NCBI GenBank assembly: GCA_051648105.1
Contig: JBOFEN010000056.1
Location: 36,960 to 100,959, forward strand
Origin: UBA7332 sp051648105
GTDB lineage: Bacteria; Bacteroidota; Bacteroidia; Bacteroidales; UBA7332
Length of the DNA stretch: 64,000 nucleotides
Reading direction: 5' to 3'
Part shown: positions 17,663-26,779 of the stretch, piece after piece
How positions within the stretch are numbered: the first letter of the stretch is position 1
Layout of the letters: every line of letters begins with the position of its first letter
Position numbers and translations under genes: made by a program
The notes under the pieces: model-generated
Told to the model about the DNA's origin: nothing
Database searches by the model: none
What the model saw: the letters and a program-made list of their open reading frames with translations, nothing else

Positions 17663-18439
17663 AGTGATTATATTATTTACACCTCAATTATCAATCTGTT
17701 AGTTCTTTAGTGTTGTACACACATGGCAAAGGTACAACAATAAGTGAGAAATTTCCCAATTTCATTATATCAAAAGATAGATTACACCACACTCTATATT
17801 CATATCCTGAGGTTATAATATAGGTAGGATGCAAAATAGCACTTTAATAGCTAATGAAGCATATCTAAGTCAAAGTGTCAACCCTCTAACTCTCCTGAGC
17901 AGCCTAGATGAAAACTCTCGGAGTATGAGACCAAAATATGGCTCTATAGTGAGTTTAAGCCACACAACACAACCACCTGTAAATAAGTCAATTACAAAAA
18001 CAACAGAGCCATCAATGAAATATCTATGTATGAACAGGGCAAAAACGCTGTGAGAAAAGGGGTAAAAGCCTCAGAGATTTAGGTCGTTTGGCTGTGAGAT
18101 ATAGATAGAAAGCCTAAGGCTTTTCAGCATTTATGCTGTTTCCAATCAATTATTGGGCTGTTTAAGAGGTAAAAGAGCTCCGTATTAACCATTTTGGAGG
18201 AGTGTGACTAGAGATGAGTAGACTTGGATACAACTACCATTTTGCCAATAAATCGAACCATTACAAAACAATGTGACAGTGTAAAAGGGTTATACTTTGG
18301 GGATGAGGGCCGTTTGATGTAGAAGAAAGGCTTTGGTTGTTGTGGCTGAGATCTCAATAAAATGAGACTATATTAAAGCTCTATTTTGTAAATATTTTAC
18401 CATCTTTGCCATTAATACCACTTACAAAGAGATTAACCT
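17663..18439. other. 777-bp gene-free region with short repeats
   Basis: I find no convincing gene here. Open frames are short and low in coding character. There are two 24-nt segments sharing CTGTGAGA at one end and AAAGCCT at the other, beginning at 18048 and 18092, and two small hairpins: AAAGCCT-A-AGGCTTT near 18110-18124 and CAGCAT-TT-ATGCTG shortly after. The 35 nt at 18042-18076 resemble the minus strand of 63584-63618 (about 27 of 35 identities by eye). The right end must contain the promoter for the membrane-protein/LytS/LytTR set, but I cannot place it. Confidence 0.6.
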
Positions 18440-18811
18440 ATGAAAGATAATTCATCAAAAGACCTAAGATACATAAACCTGCTTATACATGTTTTTGCTT
18501 CACTGCACGCATTAAGCTCACTCCTTGCAAACCTTATGGGTTATAATGACGAGGTAATATTGACGGCACTCACCATAAGTATGATAGTACTTATCGCAAC
18601 AAGGTATAGCTTCCCACTTGAGGTGACCTTTGCTTTGGCTCTTCTTAACTGCTTTGCTGGCTTCTACTTGGGCAACCTTGGCGCAACGATGATCAACAGC
18701 ATAGTTGGACTGGATGGTATATTGGCCAATGTTCTGACCACATTTGTTATCACCGAATTCCTAGGATGGATAACCTACCTTATTGTAACTACCAAACGAG
18801 TCCAAGCATGA
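18440..18811 (+). CDS. Small four-helix membrane protein of unknown function
   Basis: A 123-residue protein with about four predicted membrane segments (LIHVFASLHALSSLLANLMGY, VILTALTISMIVLIATRY, VTFALALLNCFAGFYLGNLG, ILANVLTTFVITEFLGWITYLIV). I do not recognise a named domain. Its stop overlaps the next start (ATGA at 18808-18811), so it is translationally coupled to the LytS-like kinase and probably works with it, perhaps as an accessory sensor. The coupling is seen; the role is inferred. Confidence 0.85.
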   Translation: MKDNSSKDLRYINLLIHVFASLHALSSLLANLMGYNDEVILTALTISMIVLIATRYSFPLEVTFALALLNCFAGFYLGNLGATMINSIVGLDGILANVLTTFVITEFLGWITYLIVTTKRVQA

Positions 18812-19869
18812 TAAATAGCAAATATGGGTCGACGAGGCTACTGAGAAACCCAAATCTAAAGCAGGTACTGCTGCTTGCTATGGCGGTATTCTCTATTCGC
18901 TTTTTGATAGTCGACGGATTGCAGAGCATACAGAGGGTGTACTCCTTTAGTTATAGTGACATTTTTAGTCAACTATTCTACTCCTATACGCTCCTATTTT
19001 TCATGATCTTCTGCGATATCTGGCTCATCAGATTAATAAATAGGGTGTATGACTATGGAAAAACGCCACTCATCCGAACCCTCTTGGAGCTTGTCGGACT
19101 GATGACAATAACCTTAACTGGCTCATGGCTGACCAATATACGCCGCTTTTTCAATCACGAGGTAGAGTCAATCTTTGAGGCTAACTCATTCATTCCTCTC
19201 TTTATTGGCTTCTTTATGTTGAACTTGCTAACGATCGTTACGACTGACCTCATTATATATATGCGTCGTCGACAGCAAGAGTCTCTTGCAAAAGAGATAG
19301 AAAAGAAAAATAGAGCACGTGACCAATATGCAAAATTGAAAAGCCAATTGAACCCTCACTTCCTATTTAATAGCCTCAATGTCCTCGACTATCTGGTACA
19401 TACTGACACTAATAGAGCTAGTAGTTACTTAAAAAAATTAGCTGGCGTTTATAGATATTTGTTGAACAAAGAGGAGGAAGATTGTGTTTATTTGCAAGAA
19501 GAAGTTAAATTTGCCAACTCCTATTTCGATTTGATGAAGGAGAGATTCGACAAAGGACTACTTCTAGAGCTCAATATACCAGCGAATTACAACAAACTCA
19601 AGATTGTACCATGCGGTTTGCAGACACTAATAGAGAATGCCACAAAGCATAATGTCGTGAGCCCTGACTCTCCCCTATTGATTGAGATCTTCATCGAGGA
19701 GGATTGGATAGTAGTACGTAATAATATTCAGCCTAAATTCTCTAGCCATAAAGACTCATGTGGGGTGGGACTAGCTAGCCTAGAGGCTCAATACCTAACA
19801 CTATGCCAACAGTCGATAGCAATTATCAAGTCGGAGAAAGCTTTTGAGGTAAGACTACCTCTGATCTAA
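18808..19869 (+). CDS. LytS-like sensor histidine kinase
   Basis: A 353-residue kinase. I chose the ATG at 18808, which overlaps the preceding stop, over an in-frame upstream start at 18766 that would extend deep into the previous gene. Four membrane helices fill about residues 20-155. They are followed by a coiled-coil linker and the His_kinase domain, with the phospho-acceptor box LKSQLNPHFLFNSLNVLDYLV (about 185-205) and an N-box LIENATKHNVV. The glycine-rich ATP lid is short (SCGVGLASLEAQ), typical of the LytS/YehU class. There is no periplasmic sensor domain, so it probably senses within the membrane. Its partner is the LytTR regulator 50 nt downstream. Confidence 0.93.
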   Translation: MINSKYGSTRLLRNPNLKQVLLLAMAVFSIRFLIVDGLQSIQRVYSFSYSDIFSQLFYSYTLLFFMIFCDIWLIRLINRVYDYGKTPLIRTLLELVGLMTITLTGSWLTNIRRFFNHEVESIFEANSFIPLFIGFFMLNLLTIVTTDLIIYMRRRQQESLAKEIEKKNRARDQYAKLKSQLNPHFLFNSLNVLDYLVHTDTNRASSYLKKLAGVYRYLLNKEEEDCVYLQEEVKFANSYFDLMKERFDKGLLLELNIPANYNKLKIVPCGLQTLIENATKHNVVSPDSPLLIEIFIEEDWIVVRNNIQPKFSSHKDSCGVGLASLEAQYLTLCQQSIAIIKSEKAFEVRLPLI

Positions 19870-19919
19870 AATGATAGCTCAAGCTAATAAAATATATTAC
19901 TGACCTTTTTTCTTTTTAT

Positions 19920-20678
19920 ATGAGAGTACTGATTATTGAAGATGAGATGCCTGCAAAGGCTCAATTGGAGCGGTTGATTGCTCAGAATTTTCCAGAACTA
20001 GAAGTTATAGGGCACGTTAGCTCTATCGTTTCAGCTATTGATTGGCTTAGCAGGCATACTGTGGAGCTTATATTTACTGACGTAGAGTTGTCCGATGGAC
20101 TTTGCTTTGACATATTCTCGAGAGTGAAGACTCAAGCTGATATCATATTTACAACTGCATACGATAACTATGCAATCAAAGCCTTTAAGGTAGATGGGAC
20201 TGACTATCTGCTAAAGCCTATCGAGGAGGATGAGTTTGTTACTTCTGTTGAGAAGAGCATTCGCAATCAGCAGAAGAGGGCTATGGATATATCCATATTT
20301 AAAGATCTAATAGGTGCTAACCCAAGAAAAGAGTATAAAAAGCGTTTCTCAATCAAGCTTGGAGACAAGATATTTATTATTAATGTAGAGGATATAGCTT
20401 ACTTCTATTCCGAAGAGAAGGTGACCTTCATCGTTTCTAACGATGGCAAAAGACACATCTCTGACTCATCCCTGGATCAGATAGAGCAACAGGTAAACCC
20501 TGAACAATTTTACAGAATATCAAGAGGTTGCATCTCTAATATCAATTCAATCAAGAGTGTAAGCAAGCATTTCAATAGCCGACTTAAAGTAACGCTGGCT
20601 CCTGACTACTGCAAAGATGTCTTGGTGAGCCGTATAAGAGTGCCTGAATTTATGAATTGGATAGGTGGTACTATTTAG
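19920..20678 (+). CDS. LytTR-type DNA-binding response regulator
   Basis: A 252-residue response regulator. The receiver domain (1-120) has the acidic pair in LIIEDEMPAK, the phosphoacceptor Asp in LIFTDVELSDG (about residue 57) and Lys in YLLKPIEEDEF. The C-terminal LytTR domain (about 150-250) shows KRFSIKLGDKIFIINVEDIAYFYSEEKVTFIV and FYRISRGCISNINSI. It is paired with the upstream LytS-like kinase. The next gene, 176 nt on, is the SusC of the alpha-glucan locus, so the locus is a likely target, though no operator is evident by eye. Confidence 0.95.
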   Translation: MRVLIIEDEMPAKAQLERLIAQNFPELEVIGHVSSIVSAIDWLSRHTVELIFTDVELSDGLCFDIFSRVKTQADIIFTTAYDNYAIKAFKVDGTDYLLKPIEEDEFVTSVEKSIRNQQKRAMDISIFKDLIGANPRKEYKKRFSIKLGDKIFIINVEDIAYFYSEEKVTFIVSNDGKRHISDSSLDQIEQQVNPEQFYRISRGCISNINSIKSVSKHFNSRLKVTLAPDYCKDVLVSRIRVPEFMNWIGGTI

Positions 20679-20748
20679 TTTGTTCAATAATTCATCTACA
20701 AAATTCTGAAGTTCGTCATCTTTTATTAATACTCATCATAGGCTTTTT

Positions 20749-20765
20749 TTAGCTTTGTTTCGTTA
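20749..20765 (+). promoter_or_regulatory. SusC promoter -7 region and conserved start region
   Basis: TAGCTTTG at 20750-20757 matches the TAnnTTTG element, lying about 100 nt before the SusC start. No clear -33 TTTG is visible at the usual distance, which fits a promoter that needs an activator. The 17 nt TTAGCTTTGTTTCGTTA recur upstream of the third SusC gene (minus strand, 60707-60691), differing only at the two free positions. Confidence 0.5.
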
Positions 20766-20854
20766 TGACAGAAGCAATAAGGAACTAATACCACCTTTTT
20801 TTGTTTATAAGCATATATTAAATAACAATAAGTGTAACCTAAATTCTAAAATGC

Positions 20855-23839
20855 ATGAAACCAAAAGCTTTCAGCTTAAGACTCCGATCATGGATACCTC
20901 TGGTGTTTATGATGCTCTTCGCTATATCGGTGAATGCCCAAAACATGATTGTAAAGGGCAAGGTCATTGATGAGAAAAAAGAGGCAATCATCGGTGCTAA
21001 CGTAATCGTTAAAGGAACAACCGATGGAACAATTACAGATCTTGACGGTAACTTTCAGATCGAGACTAAGGGTAACGCTACTCTTGTAGTCTCTTTTGTG
21101 GGATATACTCACCTTGAGGTACCCGTAAACAACAGAAGTTTTATTACAGTTCAACTAGCCGAAGATGCCGTTGCCCTTAACGAGGTAGTGGCTATTGGTT
21201 ATGGTACAGTTAGAAAGAGTGACGCTACTGGTTCGGTTATAGCTATCAAAGCTGACGAAATCAGCCGCGGTGTGGCTACTTCTCCTCAAGACCTTCTTCA
21301 AGGTAAGACTCCTGGGGTAGTGGTAACATCAGGTGGTGGTGCTCCTGGTACTGGTGCTACAATCCGTATTCGTGGTGGTTCATCTCTTACTGCATCAAAC
21401 GATCCGCTTATCGTTATCGATGGAATCCCTGTTGACAACTCTGGTATTAGTGGTATGTCAAACCCATTGTCAACTGTCCACCCGAATGATATCGAGTCGT
21501 TTACAGTACTAAAAGATGCATCTGCAACGGCTATCTACGGATCGCGCGCTTCGAATGGTGTGATCTTGATCACTACAAAACGTGGTGCATCAGGCGTTAA
21601 AGGTGGTGATAAGGTTCGTGTACAATATGACGGAAACTTCCGCGTAAACACGCCTCTATCAACTGTTGATGTCTTGAGCGGTGATGAATATAGAGCTGTG
21701 TACAGCAACTATTGGGCAGGCAAATCAGATGCCTTGGCTCTTCTTGGTAGCGCAAATACAAACTGGCAGAAGGAGATCTTCAGTTCATCACTTTCTACTG
21801 ACCACAACGTTAGTGTGGCTGGGGCTTTCGGAAATGCTGTGCCTTACAGATTCTCTGGTGCTTGGACTAAAGATGATGGTATCCTTGAGACATCTTCAAT
21901 GGAGCGTACAACAATTACTGCAGTACTTAACCCTACACTTTTCGATGAACACCTTCGCATTAATGTGAACCTAAAGGGTATGTACATCAAAAACAGATTT
22001 GCTAATCAAGATGCAATCGGGAGTGCTGTAAGCTTCGACCCTTCGCAATCAGTATATAGCGACAACTATGGCACAGGCATCGGTAATGGATACTTCTCAT
22101 GGGTTAAACCTAGTGATGGTACTTTCATCGACGTTGCTGCACTTAACCCTGTTGCTCTTCTTAATGAAAGAAAAGATGTATCTGAGGCTTACAGATCACT
22201 TGGTAACTTGCAACTTGACTATAAGATGCACTTCCTTCCTGAACTAAAAGCTAACTTGAACCTTGGTTATGACATCTCTAAGTCTGAAGGATCTGTATAT
22301 ATAAACGATAACTCTCCTATGTCTTGGAACGAAAATGACAAGAAAGGTATTGGCCAACGTGCGAGATATGATCAGTACAAAAAGAACCTTCTTCTAGACT
22401 TCTTCTTCAATTATAATAAGGAGATCAAATCAATCAATAGCCGCATCGATGCTGTTGCTGGTTACTCATGGCAACACTTCTATCGTGAAGAGAACAACTC
22501 GACTACAACAAACGAGGGCAAACTATTCATCGATACAGACTACAAAACAGAATACTACCTTGTATCTCTTTTTGGGCGTGTGAACTACTCTCTTTACGAT
22601 AGATATATGCTAACACTAACTCTGCGTAATGACCACTCTTCTCGTTTCTCTAAAGACAACCGTTCTGGTCTATTCCCATCGGCTGCATTCGCTTGGAGAA
22701 TGATCGACGAAGGGTTCATGAAGGAGCAATCTACTTTGTCTGATATGAAAGTGCGCCTTAGTTATGGTGTGACTGGTCAGCAGGATATCACTGGTGACTA
22801 CCCATACCTTCCTAGATACACTTCTGGTACTGGCTATGTAGAGTATCCTTTCGGAAACGGTTATGTGAATACTATCCGCCCAGAAGGTTACGACCCTAAT
22901 ATTAAGTGGGAAGAAACAAGAACATACAACATTGGTCTTGACTATGGATTCCTTGATCAACGCATCTCGGGATCTATCGATATCTACCAACGCGACACTA
23001 AGGATCTACTAAATAAGATCCCTGTAGCTGCTGGTTCTAACTTGACTAATGAGATCACAACAAACGTTGGTAGTATGACTAACAAAGGTTTTGAGTTTGC
23101 TATCAACACAAAACCTGTTATGAACAACAACTTCACTTGGGATCTTGGCTTCAACTTGACTTATAACAAAAATGAGATCACGAAGCTAAACCGTGGTGAA
23201 GACCCTAACTACTATGTTCCAACAGGTGGCATATCAGGTGGTACAGGTAACACTGTTCAAGCTCATAAAGTAGGTCACCCTGCTTACTCATACCTTGTTT
23301 ACGAACAAGTTTATGACAGCAACAAGAAGCCTATCGAAGGTATGTACGTAGACCGTAACCGCGATGGGCGTATTGATGAGAAAGATATGTATCTTCATGA
23401 GAGTCCAGCTCCTAAGGTTTCTATGGGTCTAACATCTAAGATGATCTACAAAAACTGGGATCTAAGCTTCTCTTTGAGAGCTAATCTAGGCAACTATGTA
23501 TATGACAACGTTGAGGCTGGTGGTACAATCATTGGTGGTACTTACGTTTCTACTGGTTATACAAACAACCTTCTATCTCGTGGTACTTACTTCAACAATG
23601 CTCAATACATGTCTGATCACTATGTAAGGAATGCTTCATTCCTTCGTTGTGACAACATCACGCTAGGTTATAACTTTGACAATATGAAGGTTGCGAACCT
23701 TCGTGTGTATGGAACTGTTCAGAATCCATTCGTTATAACTAAGTATAGTGGCCTTGACCCTGAGATTTATGGCGGTATTGACAACAATATTTACCCACGC
23801 CCATTCTCTGTAATGCTTGGTGCTAGCCTTTCTTTCTAA
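20855..23839 (+). CDS. SusC-like TonB-linked outer-membrane transporter (alpha-glucan locus)
   Basis: A 994-residue SusC/RagA transporter. Signal peptide (about 1-28), a CarboxypepD_reg-like beta-sandwich (VKGKVIDEKKEAIIGANVIVKGTTDG), the TonB box region (EVVAIGYGTVRKSDATGSV), the plug (IRIRGGSSLTASNDPLIVIDG ... VLKDASATAIYGSRASNGVILITTKRG) and a 22-strand-type barrel ending LGASLSF. It would form the pedal-bin complex with the SusD lipoprotein encoded 23 nt downstream to import oligosaccharides. The neighbouring SusE/F-like protein and GH13 enzyme point to starch, glycogen or related alpha-glucans. Confidence 0.96.
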   Translation: MKPKAFSLRLRSWIPLVFMMLFAISVNAQNMIVKGKVIDEKKEAIIGANVIVKGTTDGTITDLDGNFQIETKGNATLVVSFVGYTHLEVPVNNRSFITVQLAEDAVALNEVVAIGYGTVRKSDATGSVIAIKADEISRGVATSPQDLLQGKTPGVVVTSGGGAPGTGATIRIRGGSSLTASNDPLIVIDGIPVDNSGISGMSNPLSTVHPNDIESFTVLKDASATAIYGSRASNGVILITTKRGASGVKGGDKVRVQYDGNFRVNTPLSTVDVLSGDEYRAVYSNYWAGKSDALALLGSANTNWQKEIFSSSLSTDHNVSVAGAFGNAVPYRFSGAWTKDDGILETSSMERTTITAVLNPTLFDEHLRINVNLKGMYIKNRFANQDAIGSAVSFDPSQSVYSDNYGTGIGNGYFSWVKPSDGTFIDVAALNPVALLNERKDVSEAYRSLGNLQLDYKMHFLPELKANLNLGYDISKSEGSVYINDNSPMSWNENDKKGIGQRARYDQYKKNLLLDFFFNYNKEIKSINSRIDAVAGYSWQHFYREENNSTTTNEGKLFIDTDYKTEYYLVSLFGRVNYSLYDRYMLTLTLRNDHSSRFSKDNRSGLFPSAAFAWRMIDEGFMKEQSTLSDMKVRLSYGVTGQQDITGDYPYLPRYTSGTGYVEYPFGNGYVNTIRPEGYDPNIKWEETRTYNIGLDYGFLDQRISGSIDIYQRDTKDLLNKIPVAAGSNLTNEITTNVGSMTNKGFEFAINTKPVMNNNFTWDLGFNLTYNKNEITKLNRGEDPNYYVPTGGISGGTGNTVQAHKVGHPAYSYLVYEQVYDSNKKPIEGMYVDRNRDGRIDEKDMYLHESPAPKVSMGLTSKMIYKNWDLSFSLRANLGNYVYDNVEAGGTIIGGTYVSTGYTNNLLSRGTYFNNAQYMSDHYVRNASFLRCDNITLGYNFDNMKVANLRVYGTVQNPFVITKYSGLDPEIYGGIDNNIYPRPFSVMLGASLSF

Positions 23840-23862
23840 TTTAACCTTAAACAACCAAAAGC

Positions 23863-25467
23863 ATGTATACAAAGAGATTTAAAAATATGGCTGTTGGAGT
23901 GGTGGCTTGCTTAAGCCTATCTTCATGCTTTGCCGACTTAGATACGTTGCCTCTAGACAAGGATGAGGTAACAGCTGAAGAGATCTACAAGAATCCAGAC
24001 TCATACAAACAGGTTCTTGCTAAATGTTATGCTGGTCTTGCTGTCTCTGGACAGCAAGGTCCGTCAGACAATCCAGACATATCTGGATATGACGAAGGTG
24101 CTGCTCAATATATGAGAGCATACTTCAACCTTCAGGAGCTTCCAACGGATGAGGCTGTTGTTGGATGGAATGACCCAGGATTGCCAGAACTAAACACAAT
24201 GACTTGGACCTCTGGTAACAGCTTCGTTTATGTAATGTACAGCCGTATCTATCTTCAGATTGCTTATGTAAATGAGTACCTAAGACAGACAACAGAGGCA
24301 AAACTAAACGAAAGAGGCATCACAGGAGATGTTCGAAATGAAATCCCTACATATCGCGACGAGGCAAGATTCCTTCGCGCACTATCATACTGGCACGGTA
24401 TGGACCTATTTGGCAACATACCTTTCGTTACAGAAGATGATGGTGTAGGCGCATTTCTACCTCCTCAGAAGTCAAGAGCTGAGATCTTTGCCTATATTGA
24501 AAGTGAACTTAAGTCTATCGAATCTAATGGTTATCTTCCAACAAATGGAGAATACCCAAGAGCTGGTATGACTGCAGTTCAAACTCTAATGGCTCGTCTT
24601 TACCTAAACTCAGAGGCTCACATAGGTACACCAAGATGGGCAGATACAAAAACTTATGCTCAGAAGGTAATTCAAGCTAAAAGCTCTGGCGAAACAGGTG
24701 GATTGGCTCTTCAATACAAATACCTTTTCGCTGCTGAGAACGACAAATATGCACGAGGTGGGTCACAAGGTGAGATCATCTTCGCTATTGCTTATGACAA
24801 AGACCGCACAAGAACTTATGGTGGAACTAAGTTCTTCACCTCTGGTGCTTATGGTGGAGATATGTCAGCTAAAAGCTTTGGTATGATAGGATCATGGGGT
24901 GGTATTAGAACAACTCCACAAATAGTTGACCTATTTGATCGTCAGGTAGATCGCCGTGCTGCTTTCTTCGACAGTGGGAATAAGGAGAACACAGCTCTTA
25001 GTATCTTTGGAGATGGATGGGGTTGTTATAAGTACACCAACCTTCTTGAGTCTGATTGGGACAATACAGCAGGTCGCGAAGAGGATTGGCCAGATACTGA
25101 CTTCCCTGTGTTCCGTCTTTCTGATGCTTACTTGATGTATGCAGAGGCTGCAATGAGACTAGGCGAAGTCAGTGATACACAAGCATTGAGCTACTTCAAC
25201 CTTGTTCGTGCTCGTGCTGGACTTAGTGCTTTATCTGCTCTTACAGAAGAGGAGATGCTAAATGAGCGTGGAAGAGAGTTCTATTGGGAGTCACAACGTC
25301 GTACTGACTTGATACGTTTCGGTAAATTCACTGGTGGCCAATACAACTGGTCATGGAAAGGTGGTGTACTTGCAGGTAAGTCAACCGACTCGAAGTACCG
25401 CATATTCCCTATCCCAGCAAAAGACATTGCTGCTAATCCAAACTTAAAACAGAATCCAGGTTATTAA
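23863..25467 (+). CDS. SusD-like surface lipoprotein (alpha-glucan locus)
   Basis: A 534-residue SusD/RagB lipoprotein. The lipobox is LSLSSCFADLDTLPLDKDEVT. The tetratricopeptide scaffold is visible in RDEARFLRALSYWHGMDLFGNIPFVTE and the C-terminal helix in LNERGREFYWESQRRTDLIRFGKF, ending in FPIPAKDIAANPNLKQNPGY. It forms the hinged lid over the partner SusC and binds glycan outside the cell. The length and opening are similar to SusD of the Bacteroides starch system, which supports an alpha-glucan substrate. Confidence 0.95.
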   Translation: MYTKRFKNMAVGVVACLSLSSCFADLDTLPLDKDEVTAEEIYKNPDSYKQVLAKCYAGLAVSGQQGPSDNPDISGYDEGAAQYMRAYFNLQELPTDEAVVGWNDPGLPELNTMTWTSGNSFVYVMYSRIYLQIAYVNEYLRQTTEAKLNERGITGDVRNEIPTYRDEARFLRALSYWHGMDLFGNIPFVTEDDGVGAFLPPQKSRAEIFAYIESELKSIESNGYLPTNGEYPRAGMTAVQTLMARLYLNSEAHIGTPRWADTKTYAQKVIQAKSSGETGGLALQYKYLFAAENDKYARGGSQGEIIFAIAYDKDRTRTYGGTKFFTSGAYGGDMSAKSFGMIGSWGGIRTTPQIVDLFDRQVDRRAAFFDSGNKENTALSIFGDGWGCYKYTNLLESDWDNTAGREEDWPDTDFPVFRLSDAYLMYAEAAMRLGEVSDTQALSYFNLVRARAGLSALSALTEEEMLNERGREFYWESQRRTDLIRFGKFTGGQYNWSWKGGVLAGKSTDSKYRIFPIPAKDIAANPNLKQNPGY

Positions 25468-25484
25468 TCACAATCAAGAAAGCT

Positions 25485-25527
25485 ATGGTTCCCCTCCTCT
25501 AATCTATATCCAAAAGAGGGGAACCAT
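25485..25527 (+). other. Intercistronic hairpin between SusD and the SusE/F-like gene
   Basis: ATGGTTCCCCTC at 25485-25496 pairs perfectly with GAGGGGAACCAT at 25516-25527 across a 19-nt loop. It begins 18 nt after the SusD stop. No T-run follows, so it looks more like an mRNA-stabilising or processing structure than a full terminator; partial attenuation remains possible. Confidence 0.6.
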
Positions 25528-25559
25528 CAAGCTCTCTAAACCAATTAATAGGTAATACT

Positions 25560-26660
25560 ATGAAGAGAATAACACTGTTATTACACGCAATGCTCATTGC
25601 GCTAATGATACTACCATCGTGTAGCGATGAAAAAGATCCCATATATGAGCTAAAAACGGCTCCTATGATGGACTCACCATCAGGATATTATGTTCTAAAT
25701 GCTGAGTCAAAAGAGTTCATCATGGAGACCTTCACCTGGAGTAAAGGTGAATATGGCTTTGATGCAGCTCCTGTCTACGGTGTGGAGGCATGCCTAGATC
25801 GCAATTTCGAAGCTGATATTGTAGAGCTTACTTCATCAAATGATATGTTCAGTAACGTTACTGTTGCTAGAATGAATGCAGTATTGCAAGGTTGGGATGT
25901 AGAGCCTGAGGTAGAGACTGACTTATACATTCGTGTGAAAGCTACTATGAATGGTGCTAATACAATCTTTGTTTACTCTGATCCAGTACTTATTACTGTA
26001 GTTGGATTCAAGGATGCTGCTCCTATTAAACCAGCTCTTTACATTGTTGGTAGTACGATGAATCCAGACGCTGAGTGGGCAAACGATGCATCAAAGATTG
26101 GGACTGGACTTATTCCAATCTTCACAGACAATAACAGCTCAAAAGATTTCACTTATACCTACACCGGATTCTTCCGCAAAGGTGAGTTCAAACTAGTTGT
26201 AACTCCTGGCGATTGGGGTAAACAATACGGTATGTCAGGTGGTTCTTTCGTTGCTAAGACTCCAGATCTTGAGCCAGGCAACATTGTAGTTGAAGCTGAT
26301 GGATACTACAAAATGACTCTAAACATTGACGAGATGAGCTTCTCTATGCAAGCATTTGATGCGTCGGCTATTCCTGAGTACTCAAAAGTTGGTCTTATTG
26401 GAGGCTTTAATGACTGGGGTGGAGACCACGAACTAACAGGCTTCACTCACGATACAAAAATCTATGGAGGAGAAGTTACATTTGAGGCTGACTCTGAAGT
26501 TAAGTTCAGAGCTAATTCTGATTGGGGGATCAACTGGGGTAGTAATACATTCACTTACGGAGTAGGTGTAAAAGATGGAGCTAACATCCCTGCTGAGGCT
26601 GGTTCATACTATGTACAGCTAAACACAATCACAGGCCACTATCTATTCTTGAAAAAGTAA
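25560..26660 (+). CDS. SusE/SusF-like outer-membrane glycan-binding lipoprotein
   Basis: A 366-residue lipoprotein (lipobox MILPSCSDEKD). Residues 25-145 form an Ig-like SusE N-terminal domain (FTWSKGEYGFDAAPVYGVEACLD). Two further beta-sandwich modules of the SusE/SusF starch-binding type follow, with PALYIVGSTMNPDAEW (about 160) and KVGLIGGFNDWGGDHELTGF (about 277). In the Bacteroides starch system such modules bind alpha-glucan through stacked aromatics. This protein has two modules after the Ig domain, like SusE rather than the three-module SusF. It follows SusD and precedes a strong terminator. Confidence 0.9.
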   Translation: MKRITLLLHAMLIALMILPSCSDEKDPIYELKTAPMMDSPSGYYVLNAESKEFIMETFTWSKGEYGFDAAPVYGVEACLDRNFEADIVELTSSNDMFSNVTVARMNAVLQGWDVEPEVETDLYIRVKATMNGANTIFVYSDPVLITVVGFKDAAPIKPALYIVGSTMNPDAEWANDASKIGTGLIPIFTDNNSSKDFTYTYTGFFRKGEFKLVVTPGDWGKQYGMSGGSFVAKTPDLEPGNIVVEADGYYKMTLNIDEMSFSMQAFDASAIPEYSKVGLIGGFNDWGGDHELTGFTHDTKIYGGEVTFEADSEVKFRANSDWGINWGSNTFTYGVGVKDGANIPAEAGSYYVQLNTITGHYLFLKK

Positions 26661-26698
26661 TACTCCTTTGAGTAATACAATAGTTAGTAAATAACACG

Positions 26699-26740
26699 AG
26701 CGCCCTACTCTCATATGTGAGGGTAGGGCGCTTAATTTTT
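26699..26740 (+). terminator. Intrinsic terminator after the SusE/F-like gene
   Basis: AGCGCCCTAC at 26699-26708 pairs with GTAGGGCGCT at 26723-26732. The stem continues inward through TCTCA/TGAGG (one G-U) to a 4-nt loop, 15 pairs in all. TTAATTTTTAA follows. It separates SusCDE from the GH13 gene, so that enzyme is either a reduced-level readthrough product or has its own promoter. Confidence 0.85.
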
Positions 26741-26779
26741 AATATCAAGATATCAAACTACAAAAGTAAAGCACACAAT

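Noticed and set aside
17663..17760. T-box or attenuator upstream of leuS
   Set aside because: The leader is short and has no T-box sequence or anti-terminator fold. T-boxes are also rare in this phylum.
17829..18053. A 74-residue open frame in the 17.7-18.4 kb gap
   Set aside because: Composition is unlike coding sequence, there is no recognisable domain or promoter, and it runs into a repeat segment.
20755..20970. A 71-residue open frame overlapping the start of the first SusC
   Set aside because: It is out of frame with SusC, covers the SusC signal peptide region and has no family resemblance. An upstream peptide is possible but unsupported.
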